From: Sulfobacillus sp.
GTDB taxonomy: Bacteria > Bacillota > Sulfobacillia > Sulfobacillales > Sulfobacillaceae
Length of the DNA stretch: 64,000 nt
NCBI GenBank assembly: GCA_027343695.1
Contig: DAHWKJ010000056.1
Location: forward strand, 1-64,000
Direction: 5' to 3'
The translations under genes and the position numbers were made by a program. The notes below the pieces were generated by a model that was not told where the DNA came from, did not search any database, and saw only the letters and a program-made list of their open reading frames with translations. Shown one piece after another: positions 33,937 to 43,288 of the stretch. Numbering within the stretch: position 1 is the stretch's first letter; each line of letters begins with the position of its first letter.

Positions 33937-35043
33937 ATGAATAATCCATGGGAGAATATTCGGGACGAGCAGCCCTACGTGGCACCTGGTGACGAAATTG
34001 CCATTCAGCGGTGGAATCAAGAAATGCGAGAAAAGCGCCAGGAGGCAGCCCGAATTCACAAAGAATTCTTGGCCGAGCCGTACCTTGGCAATCCTGATGC
34101 TCCGGTGGTGTTGTTAAATAGCAATCCGGGTTACGACTCTGAGGAACAGGCCCACCAGGAACCGGATTATCGGTCTTTGAGTTTTGACAATCTGCGCCAT
34201 TCCCCCTTGCCGTATCCATTGTTTTGGTTAGATCCAGTACCCAATGGCATCATGAAGCTGTTAACGGGCATGGAGACCTCTGAATATCGCTGGTGGTATA
34301 ACCATGTGGTTCGTCCCTTGTTACAACCTTATCGGATTGCCGAGGGCACTCTACGGGCTCAAACGGTTCAACGGGCCATCGCCCAGAATGTCTTTGTGGT
34401 GAACTCGTGTGCCTATCACGCCCAAGCTTTATTAAGAGGCGATGCATTGAACATGCCGTCTCAGGTCTATAGCGAATACCTGGTCGCACGTGCCATGGCG
34501 CGTGGCGCTTTAGTGCTTGTCTTGCGATTTGATGACTATTGGTTACCCATCCTACAACGAAATCCTCAGCACCCCAAAACGTCCGTGGTGGTCTTGACGG
34601 ATCCCAACGCCGCCTTCGTGTCGTCAAACAGTTGGCCGCCAGATTTCACTGGTGGAGGGAGCTTTGAGGATTATCTAGCCGCTCTAGACATTGCGACGGG
34701 TACCCTAACCTCCAAAGAATGGCCTACCATGACCGACACTGCCATGCGAGCCTTAATGGATTCACCGTTTGGAAGCATCGGGCGCAATACTCGCCAATTT
34801 CTGAGAGACCACGCGGAATATCAACCAGTATTTGAGGAAATTTATTCAAGCCAAGAATGGAGCGTTCGGCATGATCCTTATCGAGACTTTGAGCGTACTT
34901 ATAAAAAATTAGCACCCATTCTGGGCCTAGCATCTCATTCTGATGGGAGCCTTTGGTGGGCAGCTCTGTTCCATGCGGTGTGCGACGTATACGGCGGAAC
35001 TGATACGGAATGGTGCCGAAAGTTTTCCAGCGTTAAGTTGTAA
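33937..35043 (+). CDS. Uncharacterised protein with uracil-DNA-glycosylase-like core
   Basis: A 368-residue soluble protein. The stretch DAPVVLLNSNPGYDSEEQA (residues about 52-70) resembles the water-activating loop of the uracil-DNA glycosylase superfamily (L-N-x-N-P-G). A later NVFVVNSCAYHAQ and a Trp-rich middle (WWYNHVVRPLL) are consistent with a related alpha/beta fold, but the typical C-terminal H-P-S motif is not clear. Relatives are, to my knowledge, annotated only as hypothetical. It stands alone between decayed segments. The ATG lacks a strong RBS. Confidence 0.6.
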   Translation: MNNPWENIRDEQPYVAPGDEIAIQRWNQEMREKRQEAARIHKEFLAEPYLGNPDAPVVLLNSNPGYDSEEQAHQEPDYRSLSFDNLRHSPLPYPLFWLDPVPNGIMKLLTGMETSEYRWWYNHVVRPLLQPYRIAEGTLRAQTVQRAIAQNVFVVNSCAYHAQALLRGDALNMPSQVYSEYLVARAMARGALVLVLRFDDYWLPILQRNPQHPKTSVVVLTDPNAAFVSSNSWPPDFTGGGSFEDYLAALDIATGTLTSKEWPTMTDTAMRALMDSPFGSIGRNTRQFLRDHAEYQPVFEEIYSSQEWSVRHDPYRDFERTYKKLAPILGLASHSDGSLWWAALFHAVCDVYGGTDTEWCRKFSSVKL

Positions 35044-35675
35044 ACGGCCGTCCGACCGTGGTCCCCTTTTGCTCGGCCATTCACATGAGTGATGGTGATC
35101 AGGGGAATGACCAAAAATGCGACGTTATCCGCTCATTGATTTTCATTTGAGAGGGCCCTTTGATGGCATATTGCATAGTCCGGGTTTGTACCATCTCGCC
35201 TAGCCACATCGGAGGCAGAACTATCATTTTAGTGGAGCTTCACAGGGACGCTCCCAAATCCTTCTGGGGTGTTTTTTAGTATTTTTCGGTGAGTGGAGAG
35301 GGTAGAAGTTTAGCATCGACCTCCCGAAATTTGTTATCCATCGAAACAGCATAAATTATGGATAGAAGCGAGATATGGATTAGATTCCGAATGCAGACCT
35401 CTAATGGCTGAAATGCACATAATAATGAGTCAATACGGGGATGGGACAACATATAGGGCGGCGGGAGTTCAGCCCGAGGATCAGGCTCGGCACATTGTTC
35501 TGGGACGCTTTGGATTTTTGCATCTTTTGGGGAGTCCCAACCCCTATGAACGGGGAATTGACTGGCTCTTTGCATACGATGCGGCACGCGAGTGGGAACC
35601 CGGTGATTTTCGGAAAGAGGCGGATAGGTCTAGGAATCGGCGAACACTTCAGAGCCGACGGGGAAACAGGGCATA
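35044..35675. other. Intergenic stretch with possible gene remnant
   Basis: A frame at 35441-35797 (+) has protein-like composition (LGTLFWDALDF, then PTPMNGELTGSLH and NPVIFGKRRIGLGIGEHF), but it lacks an RBS, runs into the LysR gene and matches no family I know. It may be the tail of a lost gene. Confidence 0.3.
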
Positions 35676-36647
35676 TTACTGAGGTTCCATGGGCTGCATC
35701 GGTAACGGGTGCTTATGCGCGCTGTCTAGGGTTAAGAGGCGGTGATGAAACCGATGATGAGGGACGTCTTCAGAATAGGAACGAATATAGTGCATAAAGA
35801 CTTCGACAGCTGGCGTAATTTCTTCTCGATTTCGAAATACCATCGCGATTCGGCGATGCGCTTTAGGCGATAGACGAGAAATATTGATGAATCCTGCCTT
35901 CGCCTCGAGTGATACCGTGTCGCGGGGGACAATGGCAATACCAATACCCGCGGCGACAAAGCCCAAAAGAGCATGGATGCTGGCGGCTTCATTGACGACT
36001 CGTGGCTCAAAGCCTGCCTGTTGGATCAAACGCGAGGCTGTAAGGTTTAAGCTATATCCCGGTTTCATGAACACAAATGGACGATCTCGGAGTGAGGTCA
36101 TAACCACCGGATCTTCCAACGGTTCTTCAGGACTCGAGATCACGACGAGTTCTTCAGACCACAACGACTCGTATTGAGCCTTGGTGGTAAAAAGCGGGAG
36201 CGGGGTCAGTGCCAAATCTACACGGTTACTTCGTATCAAATCGGCCAGATGGAGCGCTTCGATTTCGAGCACCTCGATGCGAATCTCCGGGAAAGCTTGA
36301 TGAAAGGGGCGGTAAATCTTAGGGAAGTGTTGGATCGAGACCGGGGTCAAAGGGCTTACGCCGAGAACTACCTTGCCAGTAATGGATTGCTGGGCTTCTT
36401 GAATCCTGATCGGAATGCGTTTCACTTCCTGTAAAACCTTTTTAGCCTGTAGCACCGTCTTTTGTCCGTTCTCGGTTAGGGTTGCACCCCGCGGAGCGCG
36501 AACCAGGAGTGCTGTGGCAAGTTCCTCTTCTAACTGATGAATTTGATTCGTGACAGCAGGTTGGGTCACGCCAAAATATTCCGCACACGCCGAAATACTA
36601 CCCAAATCGGCAATACCGATGAGAAATTCTAGTTGGCGTAAAGTCAT
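35676..36647 (-). CDS. LysR-family transcriptional regulator
   Basis: A 323-residue LTTR. Residues about 4-62 form the HTH, with GSISACAEYFGVTQPAVTNQ as the recognition region. The C-terminal two-lobe substrate domain begins at GKVVLGVSPLTP. It is divergent from the formyl-CoA transferase gene, the usual arrangement for an activator of the neighbouring catabolic genes, so oxalate or oxalyl-CoA is the expected effector (inference). The ATG at 36647 follows AGGGGGC on the minus strand; the longer frame to 36665 has no RBS. Confidence 0.9.
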   Translation of the reverse strand: MTLRQLEFLIGIADLGSISACAEYFGVTQPAVTNQIHQLEEELATALLVRAPRGATLTENGQKTVLQAKKVLQEVKRIPIRIQEAQQSITGKVVLGVSPLTPVSIQHFPKIYRPFHQAFPEIRIEVLEIEALHLADLIRSNRVDLALTPLPLFTTKAQYESLWSEELVVISSPEEPLEDPVVMTSLRDRPFVFMKPGYSLNLTASRLIQQAGFEPRVVNEAASIHALLGFVAAGIGIAIVPRDTVSLEAKAGFINISRLSPKAHRRIAMVFRNREEITPAVEVFMHYIRSYSEDVPHHRFHHRLLTLDSAHKHPLPMQPMEPQ

Positions 36648-36667
36648 GATGATGCCCCCTGTCACCT

Positions 36668-36682
36668 ATAAGGAATTCTTAT
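36668..36682. promoter_or_regulatory. LysR-type T-N11-A box
   Basis: An imperfect dyad ATAAGGAATTCTTAT contains T-N11-A with inverted TAAG/CTTA ends, 20 bp upstream of the LysR start. It fits an autoregulatory LTTR site. Confidence 0.4.
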
Positions 36683-37156
36683 TCCTCAGTATATCAAAGA
36701 TTCTTAGGACCTGCATGGGTGGGCGGCGACTCTGACTGGGTTTTGGTGCGGTGTGGTTGGTTCAACGCTCGACACCGGGATTAAAAACATGGAAATGCTT
36801 TGTTGCAGAATATAGAAAGGATTGCTGTCCTGGATTTGGAGGGGTAATCACGGGCATCGCGCCCTTCTGTTCCATTATTGATTCTTATAATCACCCATAA
36901 TTGACAATGATTGAACTACTCCAGTATGAAATATAGAATGAAATGGAATAACAGGGTCCACCAAAGAGTGATCTCGCGTAAAGCGACATGATCGTGCCTC
37001 GCCTTGTCGTTGGAGAGCGGGTAGAGGCCCGCGTATTAACATGCTTTGAACTTCCCTTGGTTTTCGCGGTGATATCATGCCAGGGATAAGATGTGAGGTT
37101 GGTGTGTTAACCGATTATTCGCGTCACTGAAGGACAAAATTGAGGAGTGATACTTC
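36683..37156. other. Intergenic control region of the oxalate operon
   Basis: No gene seen. GAGGAGTGA at about 37141-37149 is the ribosome binding site for the transferase. A convincing promoter pair could not be picked by eye. Confidence 0.4.
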
Positions 37157-38407
37157 ATGAGTTTACCACTAGAGGGCATCAAGATTCTTGACTTTACAGG
37201 AGTGCAAGCGGGCCCTGCTTGCACCCAGCTATTAGCCTGGTTTGGTGCCGATGTGCTGAAAATTGAGCGGCCGGGCGTCGGTGATGTCACGCGCAATCAG
37301 TTGCGGGACATTCCCGATGCCGACGCGTTATATTTTACAACACTGAATAGCAACAAAAAATCGCTGGAGTTGGACACCAAGACTCCTCAGGGTAAAGAAA
37401 TCCTGGAAAAGCTGATTCGGGAAGCGGACGTAATGGTCGAAAACTTTGCGCCGGGGGCATTGGACCGGATGGGGTTTAGTTGGGAACGGATTCAGGAACT
37501 GAATCCCCGGATCATCTTCGGATCGGTTAAGGGATTCGGCGAAAACTCCAGATATTCGGACCTCAAGGTGTACGAGAACGTCGCGCAATGTGCCGGCGGC
37601 GCCGCGTCGACCACGGGGTTTTGGGATGGCCCGCCCACCATTAGTGGCGGTGCCTTAGGTGATAGCAACAGCGGGATGCACTTGGCCATTGGCATTCTGA
37701 CCGCATTGATCGGGCGGGAAAAGACCGGGAAGGGCCAAAAGGTAAGTGTTGCCATGCAAGACGCCGTGCTGAACCTCTGTCGGGTTAAACTCCGCGACCA
37801 ACAGCGACTCGACCGTTTAGGGTACCTCGAAGAATATCCGCAATACCCGAACGGTACGTTTGGCGAGGCCGTACCTCGGGGTGGCAACGCTGGAGGCGGT
37901 GGCCAACCCGGTTGGGTTTTGAAATGTAAAGGTTGGGAAACCGATCCGGACGCCTATATTTACTTTACGTTGCAAGAGCAGAATTGGGCCCGCACCTGTC
38001 AAGCCATTGGAAAACCTGAGTGGATTGATGACCCGGCGTATAAGACCACAAAAGCGCGGCAGACGCATATTTTTGACATCTTTGCAGATATTGAGAAGTG
38101 GTTGGCCGATAAGACCAAGTATGAAGCGGTGGACATTTTACGGAAGTTTGATGTCCCTTGTGCCCCGGTGATGAACATGAAGGAAATTGAAGAAGATCCG
38201 GATTTGCGGGCCAGTGGGAGTATTGTCGAAGTCGAGCACAAAACTCGCGGGCGGTATCTGACCGTGGGAAGTCCGATTAAATTCTCGGGATTTAAGCCGG
38301 AGATTGTGGGATCGCCGCTGCTCGGCGAGCACACTGACGAAGTTTTGGCTGGTCTTGGGTATAGTGCTGATCAGATTGCTGCCTTACATGAGGCAAAGGT
38401 CGTTTAG
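37157..38407 (+). CDS. frc: Formyl-CoA:oxalate CoA-transferase
   Basis: A 416-residue class III CoA-transferase with strong likeness to Frc of Oxalobacter and YfdW of E. coli. [20 protein letters not shown] opens the protein. [16 protein letters not shown] carries the catalytic Asp (D169 region of Frc). [16 protein letters not shown] matches the flexible tetraglycine loop, with four consecutive Gly, specific to Frc. It moves CoA from formyl-CoA to oxalate, giving oxalyl-CoA and free formate. Followed by a terminator-like hairpin and then oxc. Confidence 0.95.
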   Translation: MSLPLEGIKILDFTGVQAGPACTQLLAWFGADVLKIERPGVGDVTRNQLRDIPDADALYFTTLNSNKKSLELDTKTPQGKEILEKLIREADVMVENFAPGALDRMGFSWERIQELNPRIIFGSVKGFGENSRYSDLKVYENVAQCAGGAASTTGFWDGPPTISGGALGDSNSGMHLAIGILTALIGREKTGKGQKVSVAMQDAVLNLCRVKLRDQQRLDRLGYLEEYPQYPNGTFGEAVPRGGNAGGGGQPGWVLKCKGWETDPDAYIYFTLQEQNWARTCQAIGKPEWIDDPAYKTTKARQTHIFDIFADIEKWLADKTKYEAVDILRKFDVPCAPVMNMKEIEEDPDLRASGSIVEVEHKTRGRYLTVGSPIKFSGFKPEIVGSPLLGEHTDEVLAGLGYSADQIAALHEAKVV

Positions 38408-38412
38408 TCCGA

Positions 38413-38455
38413 AGAAGTCTCACAGGACCGGTCATTCTTGTGAGACTTCTGAATT
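38413..38455 (+). terminator. Rho-independent-type hairpin between frc and oxc
   Basis: Arms AGAAGTCTCACA (38413-38424) and TGTGAGACTTCT (38439-38450) pair perfectly over 12 bp and are followed by GAATTTT. It may attenuate rather than end transcription, since oxc needs expression too. Confidence 0.7.
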
Positions 38456-38557
38456 TTAGTAGAGGCTTGGTAGGGACCGGGTATGTTGAGCGATGATAAG
38501 TGTAAAAACTTTACGACGCGTGGTTAGGGTGATTAGCAAAGGTTGGGAGGGGTACTG

Positions 38558-40240
38558 ATGGATTCGGTAGCAATGACGGACGGATTCCATATTGTCGTCG
38601 ATGCGTTCAAACTGAACGGTATTGATACGATATATGGGGTGGCGGGCATTCCCATCACAGATTTGTTGCGTTTGGCCCACGAAGAGGGGATTCGATACAT
38701 TGGATTTCGCCATGAACAAAGTGCGGCCAATGCGGCAGCGATTGCGGGATATTTGACCAAGAAGCCGGGTGTCTGTATGACGGTGTCTGGCCCCGGGTTC
38801 CTGAACGGGATGGTGGCACTGGCCAACGCGACCACCAACTGTTTTCCGATGATTCTAATTAGCGGGTCCAGTGACCGCGCGATCATCGACCTGGAACAAG
38901 GAGATTACGAAGAATTAGATCAGTTGAATGCAGCGAGGCCCTACGCGAAAGCCTCGTTCCGGGTCAACCGGCCGCAAGATATCGGAATTGGATTGGCACG
39001 TGCTATTCACGCCGCCGTATCGGGGCGGCCGGGTGGAGTATATCTCGACTTGCCGGCCGATGTGTTGGGATCCACGCTTGACGTCGAGACCGCGAAGAAG
39101 TCTCTGGTGAAGCCCGTCGATCCCGCGCCAAGTCAAATTCCATCCCCGGAATCGGTCAAGCGGGCGGTTGCGTTATTGTCCGAAGCCAAGCGGCCTCTGA
39201 TCATTCTTGGAAAAGGCGCGGCGTACGCGCAAGCGGACCAAGAAATCCGCACGTTTGTCGAGTCAACCGGGATCCCGTTTTTACCGATGTCGATGGCCAA
39301 GGGACTCCTTCCTGACAATCATCCACAATCCGCCGCGGCTGCCCGTTCGTATGCGATTGGGCAGGCAGACGTTGTGGTGCTGTTGGGTGCGCGCTTGAAT
39401 TGGCTACTATCTCATGGTAAGGGCCCGTTGTGGTCGGAAACCACCCAGTACGTACAAATTGATATCTCGCCGACCGAGATGGACAGCAATCGCCTGATTG
39501 CGGCTCCTGTTGTTGGCGACATCAAGTCCGCGGTATCGGCTATTTTGGCCGAGATCAAGCCGAATCAGATTCGGCCGAGTGCTGACTGGACTAACGGGAT
39601 TGCAGAACGAAAACAAAAGAATGTGCAACGCATGGCGGAACGTCTGAATGCGGATCCCAATCCGATGAATTTTTCGAGCGCCTTGCGCGTGGTGCGCGAT
39701 GCTCTCGCAGATCGGCCCGACATCTACGTGGTCAATGAAGGCGCCAATAGCCTCGACTTTGCCCGAAACATTATTGACATGAGTGAGCCGCGTAAGCGGT
39801 TGGACAGCGGCACCTGGGGCATTATGGGCATTGGCATGGGGTATGCCATCGGCGCTGCGGTCGAGAGCGGGAAACCCGTGGTTGCCATCGAAGGAGATAG
39901 TGCCTTTGGGTTTAGTGGAATGGAACTGGAAACCATCTGTCGATATCGCCTTCCGATCGTTATCGTGGTCTTGAACAATGGAGGTATTTATCGAGGAGAT
40001 CCGGCGGGTAGTAAGCCCTCTCCGACCGGGTTTGTGCATGACTCACGCTACGATAAGCTGATTGAAGCATTTGGTGGCAAGGGCTATCATGTGCAAACCA
40101 GCGCCAGCCTTGAGAAGGCCCTTAAAGAGGCTATCGAAGCGGGAACTCCGGCATTGATCAACTGTGTCATCGACCCAACCGCCGGGACTGAGAGTGGTCA
40201 TATCCAGAGTCTAAACCCGAAGAGTGCGTTGCAGAAATAA
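38558..40240 (+). CDS. oxc: Oxalyl-CoA decarboxylase
   Basis: A 560-residue thiamine-diphosphate enzyme, the length of Oxc. [14 protein letters not shown] and [14 protein letters not shown] give the N-terminal PYR domain with the catalytic Glu-equivalent and the Oxc-type H-E-Q-x-A-A. The C-terminal [19 protein letters not shown] is the GDx-N ThDP/Mg motif, and [10 protein letters not shown] follows. It decarboxylates oxalyl-CoA to formyl-CoA, which Frc uses. The ATG at 38558 is preferred, behind GGGAGGGG; the in-frame TTG at 38543 lies before the RBS. Confidence 0.95.
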   Translation: MDSVAMTDGFHIVVDAFKLNGIDTIYGVAGIPITDLLRLAHEEGIRYIGFRHEQSAANAAAIAGYLTKKPGVCMTVSGPGFLNGMVALANATTNCFPMILISGSSDRAIIDLEQGDYEELDQLNAARPYAKASFRVNRPQDIGIGLARAIHAAVSGRPGGVYLDLPADVLGSTLDVETAKKSLVKPVDPAPSQIPSPESVKRAVALLSEAKRPLIILGKGAAYAQADQEIRTFVESTGIPFLPMSMAKGLLPDNHPQSAAAARSYAIGQADVVVLLGARLNWLLSHGKGPLWSETTQYVQIDISPTEMDSNRLIAAPVVGDIKSAVSAILAEIKPNQIRPSADWTNGIAERKQKNVQRMAERLNADPNPMNFSSALRVVRDALADRPDIYVVNEGANSLDFARNIIDMSEPRKRLDSGTWGIMGIGMGYAIGAAVESGKPVVAIEGDSAFGFSGMELETICRYRLPIVIVVLNNGGIYRGDPAGSKPSPTGFVHDSRYDKLIEAFGGKGYHVQTSASLEKALKEAIEAGTPALINCVIDPTAGTESGHIQSLNPKSALQK

Positions 40241-40247
40241 GAGGAAA

Positions 40248-40275
40248 GAGGCCTCTCGACAAAAGGAGAGGCCTC
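40248..40275 (+). terminator. Hairpin after oxc
   Basis: GAGGCCTCTC (40248-40257) pairs with GAGAGGCCTC (40266-40275) around an 8-nt loop. The T-run is lacking, so it may stabilise the mRNA end or attenuate readthrough into the PAS gene. Confidence 0.55.
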
Positions 40276-40422
40276 ATCCCCAAAACCAGGTGTGCGTGCC
40301 ACAGCGGTGGTTTGGGGTGAGCCGATGGAGAAAAGACCGGAGATCGGGTCGGACTGATTTTGTGGCGAATCCCTTAATCAGGACGATGTCTAACCTACTG
40401 GAGCGAAAAGGAGACAACGTCG

Positions 40423-40863
40423 ATGAGCTTTGATGTCGAGCGATTTGCCCGGGTGTTGTTACACACCATGCCGGATGCGGTGATCTATGCAGATGCCAAA
40501 GGTATCATTCAATTTTGGAACGCTGGTGCAGAGCGTATTTTTGGATTCGGACCTTCTGAGGCGTTGGGGCAGTCGCTCGATATAATTATTCCGGAAAATC
40601 TTCAAAAACGTCACTGGGAAGGCTACGATAAGACTATGAGCACTGGTGAGAGTCGTTATGAGGCAGGGGCCTTGCTTGCAGTGCCTGCTATTCGTAAGGA
40701 TGGGACCAGGATCTCGGTGGAATTCACCATTCTACCGTTTCGCGAAGAAAGTGGAGAAATGGCGGGAATTGCGGCGGTGATGCGGGATGTTACGAAGCAA
40801 TTCGAAGAAATGCGGTCGCTTCGCAAAAAAGTGGCCCAGAGTCTTGCAGCGGAAACCCGGTAA
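40423..40863 (+). CDS. Stand-alone PAS-domain protein
   Basis: A 146-residue single PAS/PAC protein. PDAVIYADAKGIIQFWNAGA (residues about 17-36) and FGFGPSEALGQ are PAS motifs, and RISVEFTILPF...GIAAVMRDVT is the PAC end. There is no kinase, GGDEF or HTH output. The closing EEMRSLRKKVAQSL helix resembles the start of a signalling coiled coil. It lies between oxc and the formate dehydrogenase genes, so it may sense redox or a small ligand for this module. AAAGGAG precedes the ATG. Confidence 0.85.
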   Translation: MSFDVERFARVLLHTMPDAVIYADAKGIIQFWNAGAERIFGFGPSEALGQSLDIIIPENLQKRHWEGYDKTMSTGESRYEAGALLAVPAIRKDGTRISVEFTILPFREESGEMAGIAAVMRDVTKQFEEMRSLRKKVAQSLAAETR

Positions 40864-40895
40864 TCGGGTGACTGCATGGAAAGGGGGAGTTAGAA

Positions 40896-42797
40896 ATGGC
40901 TGTTGCGTATACGAAGAGCGCGCGAACGCGCTTAACCACCCCGCTCATACGAGAAGCGGGAGAACTACGAGTCGCGACGTGGGAGGAGGCGTTATCCCGG
41001 GCGGCGGAGTTGTTCGGCGCCGTCAAGTCCCAGTATGGCCCGAACGGGCTTGGCGTATTTAGCTGTTCGAAATCCACGAATGAGCTCAATTATTTGGCAT
41101 CAAAATTCTCACGGGTCGTTTTTGGCACGCATAATATCGACTCCTGTAACCGGACCTGACACGCCCCTTCAGTCGTGGGTCTCACGACTGTGTTTGGGAG
41201 TGGCGCGGGAACGAGTTCTTATGATGATTTTCATCACACGGCATTCATTTTGTTGGTAGGATCTAACGCGGCGGAAGCGCACCCGATTATTTTTCACCAC
41301 ATTATGAAAGGTGTTCACAATGGCGCTGAATTAGTGGTTGTGGATCCGCGTAAAACTCTAACCACCAAACGTGCTCATGAACATCTTCAGATCGCGGTCG
41401 GTTCAGACATTGCGCTCTTGAATGCGATGGCCCACGTCATTATCCGAGATGGGCTGTATCGAACAGACTTCATTGATAGGGCAACCGAGGGCTTTGCGGC
41501 GTTCGCCGAGAGCGTCAAGGCTTGGACACCTGAACGTGCGTCCGTCCCCACTGGAATATCGGCCGAACGCATTGAGTCGTTGGCGCGACGTTACGCGAAA
41601 GCACCTACGGCCATGATTGGTTGGACGTTAGGAATTACTGAGCACCACAATGCAGTGGATAACGTCTTGGCCCTCATAAATCTGTCCCTGTTATGCGGTA
41701 ATGTGGGAAGACCCGGGGCGGGTCTGAACCCACTACGCGGGCAGAACAACGTGCAGGGTGGGGGCGATATGGGTGCGCTACCGGGCCGCCTGCCTGGGTT
41801 TCAAGACGTGTTGGACCCGGAAGTGCGCAGCAAGTTTGAAGCGGCGTGGGGGGTACCGATTAGCGCCGAACCCGGTTGGGACCAAACGCAGATGTTCGAA
41901 GCCATCGAGAACGACAAGTTGCGTGGCCTCTATATTATTGGGGAGAATCCTATTCAATCGGAAGCTAACGCCGAGCATATGCGGCATTTGTTTAATAAGT
42001 TGGACGCCTTAGTGGTCCAGGATATCTTCTTAACCGCGACCGGGGAGATGGCGGACGTGGTACTGCCCGCCAATGTCTCCTTTGCCGAAAGCGATGGGAC
42101 CTATACCAATAGTGAACGACGCGTTCAGCGCGTACGCGCTGCGCGTAAAGCCCCGGGCCAAGCCCAGGATGATTTGTGGGTGGTTGCCTCATTAGCCCAG
42201 GCGATGGGCCATCCGTGGCCGGTGCAGGGAGCGGAAGCCGTCTTCGACGAAATGCGGAAGTTAACCACAAATTACCGGGGAATGACCTACGAACGATTGG
42301 AACAAGCGCAAGGAATGCAGTGGCCGGTACCCTATGAGGGACACCCGGGCAGTAAGGTCTTGCATGATCGATTGTGGGAAGCGACCGTTGAGAAAAAAGC
42401 ACCTTTTATCCCGGTAGATTGGTCGCCGCCATCAGAAATGCCAACCCCTGAGTTCCCGCTGTTGCTAACGACCGGACGCCGACTGGCATTCTTTAACACT
42501 GGAGTACAGTCCAACGTTTACGACCATCCGCATAAGATCGGGGAATGGATGGAAATGCACCGTGACGACGCCAAACCATTAGGAATTCGCGACGGTGAAA
42601 CTGTGGCTGTGGTCTCTCGCCGAGGACGCGTAGAAGTGCCGGTACATTATTCGGATGCGGTGATGCCGGGGACCGTATTTATGACCCTACATTTTCCAGA
42701 ACACGTCATGACGAATAATTTGACGATTGATGCGACGGATCCGAAGTCCGGCACCGCCGAGTTTAAGGCCGCTGCGGTACGAATTGAGCGACTGTGA
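40896..42797 (+). CDS. Formate dehydrogenase catalytic (Mo/W-bisPGD) subunit with in-frame UGA selenocysteine
   Basis: Translation continues through TGA 41157-41159 in the same frame to give 633 residues with Sec88. The context NRT-U-HAPSVVGL aligns with the Sec-His active site of E. coli FdhF (R-V-U-H-G-P-S-V). After it, AFILLVGSNAAEAHPI, LLCGNVGRPGAGLNPLRGQNNVQG and the C-terminal DGETVAVVSRRGRVEVPV domain follow the FDH order. The protein lacks the N-terminal [4Fe-4S] and ferredoxin-like domains; these are in 44527-45366. RBS AAAGGGGG. Confidence 0.88.
41157..41190 (+). promoter_or_regulatory. SECIS-like element of the formate dehydrogenase mRNA
   Basis: After the UGA, an 8-bp perfect stem CAGTCGTG (41170-41177) / CACGACTG (41183-41190) closes the 5-nt loop GGTCT. 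Counting U of UGA as 1, the loop GGU is at 22-24, the same spacing as the G23-U24 loop contacts of the E. coli fdhF SECIS recognised by SelB. The bulged U17 of E. coli is paired here. Confidence 0.8.
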
Positions 42798-42841
42798 ACC
42801 CGGCCCAAATCTGTATTAATGACTAGAGAAGAGGTGGATGG

Positions 42842-43288
42842 ATGGACAGCGAGAACGGGACAGTCTCTGACGCCGTGAAGGTCCTCCTGCATGATATACC
42901 TCGCGAGCGGGGTCAATTGTTACCCGCTCTGTGGAGAGTTGTGGAGCAATATCGGGAGATTACGCCTGAACTAATTGGGGCGGTGTCAGAAAGTCTTAAT
43001 ATTCCCTATGCCGAAGTCTATGGGGTGGCGTCCTTTTATTCCTTATTTGATAATCCCGGAGGAAAAATGCCGGTTTACGTCTGTACCGATGTGATGTGCA
43101 TGTTGCAGGGGTCGGAGAACTTAAAGCATGCGGCCGAGAGTGCGGCGGAGAATGGGCCCGTCACAATTCGAGAATCGGCTTGCTTGGGTCAGTGCGACTA
43201 CGCCCCGGCCGCATGGAGTGGGGCTCGTGTGCTGCGCCGGGCAACGCCGGAAGAAATTGTTTCTGTGGTGAAGGAGGCGGGCCAGTGA
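42842..43288 (+). CDS. NuoE-like [2Fe-2S] subunit of NAD-dependent formate dehydrogenase
   Basis: A 148-residue thioredoxin-fold ferredoxin. The ligands are CTDVMC and, later, CLGQC, the C-x4-C...C-x3-C set of the 24-kDa/NuoE family. The preceding EVYGVASFYSLF is the family's other hallmark. It passes electrons between the FMN subunit and the catalytic iron-sulfur chain. The stop overlaps the GTG start of the NuoF-like gene. It is separated from the catalytic subunit by about 45 bp with GAAGAGGTGG before the ATG. Confidence 0.93.
   Translation: MDSENGTVSDAVKVLLHDIPRERGQLLPALWRVVEQYREITPELIGAVSESLNIPYAEVYGVASFYSLFDNPGGKMPVYVCTDVMCMLQGSENLKHAAESAAENGPVTIRESACLGQCDYAPAAWSGARVLRRATPEEIVSVVKEAGQ

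Noticed and set aside
35441-35797. Open frame with protein-like composition before the LysR gene
   Set aside because: No RBS, no recognised family, and it overlaps the LysR coding region; kept only as a possible remnant.
39407-40039. Long antisense frame within oxc
   Set aside because: It lies wholly opposite a gene with clear ThDP motifs and follows its codon pattern.
40224-40433. Short open frame over the oxc end and hairpin
   Set aside because: It covers a stem-loop and lacks an RBS or any protein-like pattern.
41157-41159. The stop codon between two formate dehydrogenase frames as evidence of a pseudogene or sequencing error
   Set aside because: It falls exactly on the Sec position, the frame continues unchanged, and a SECIS-like hairpin follows. 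A second independent example lies 4.4 kb downstream.
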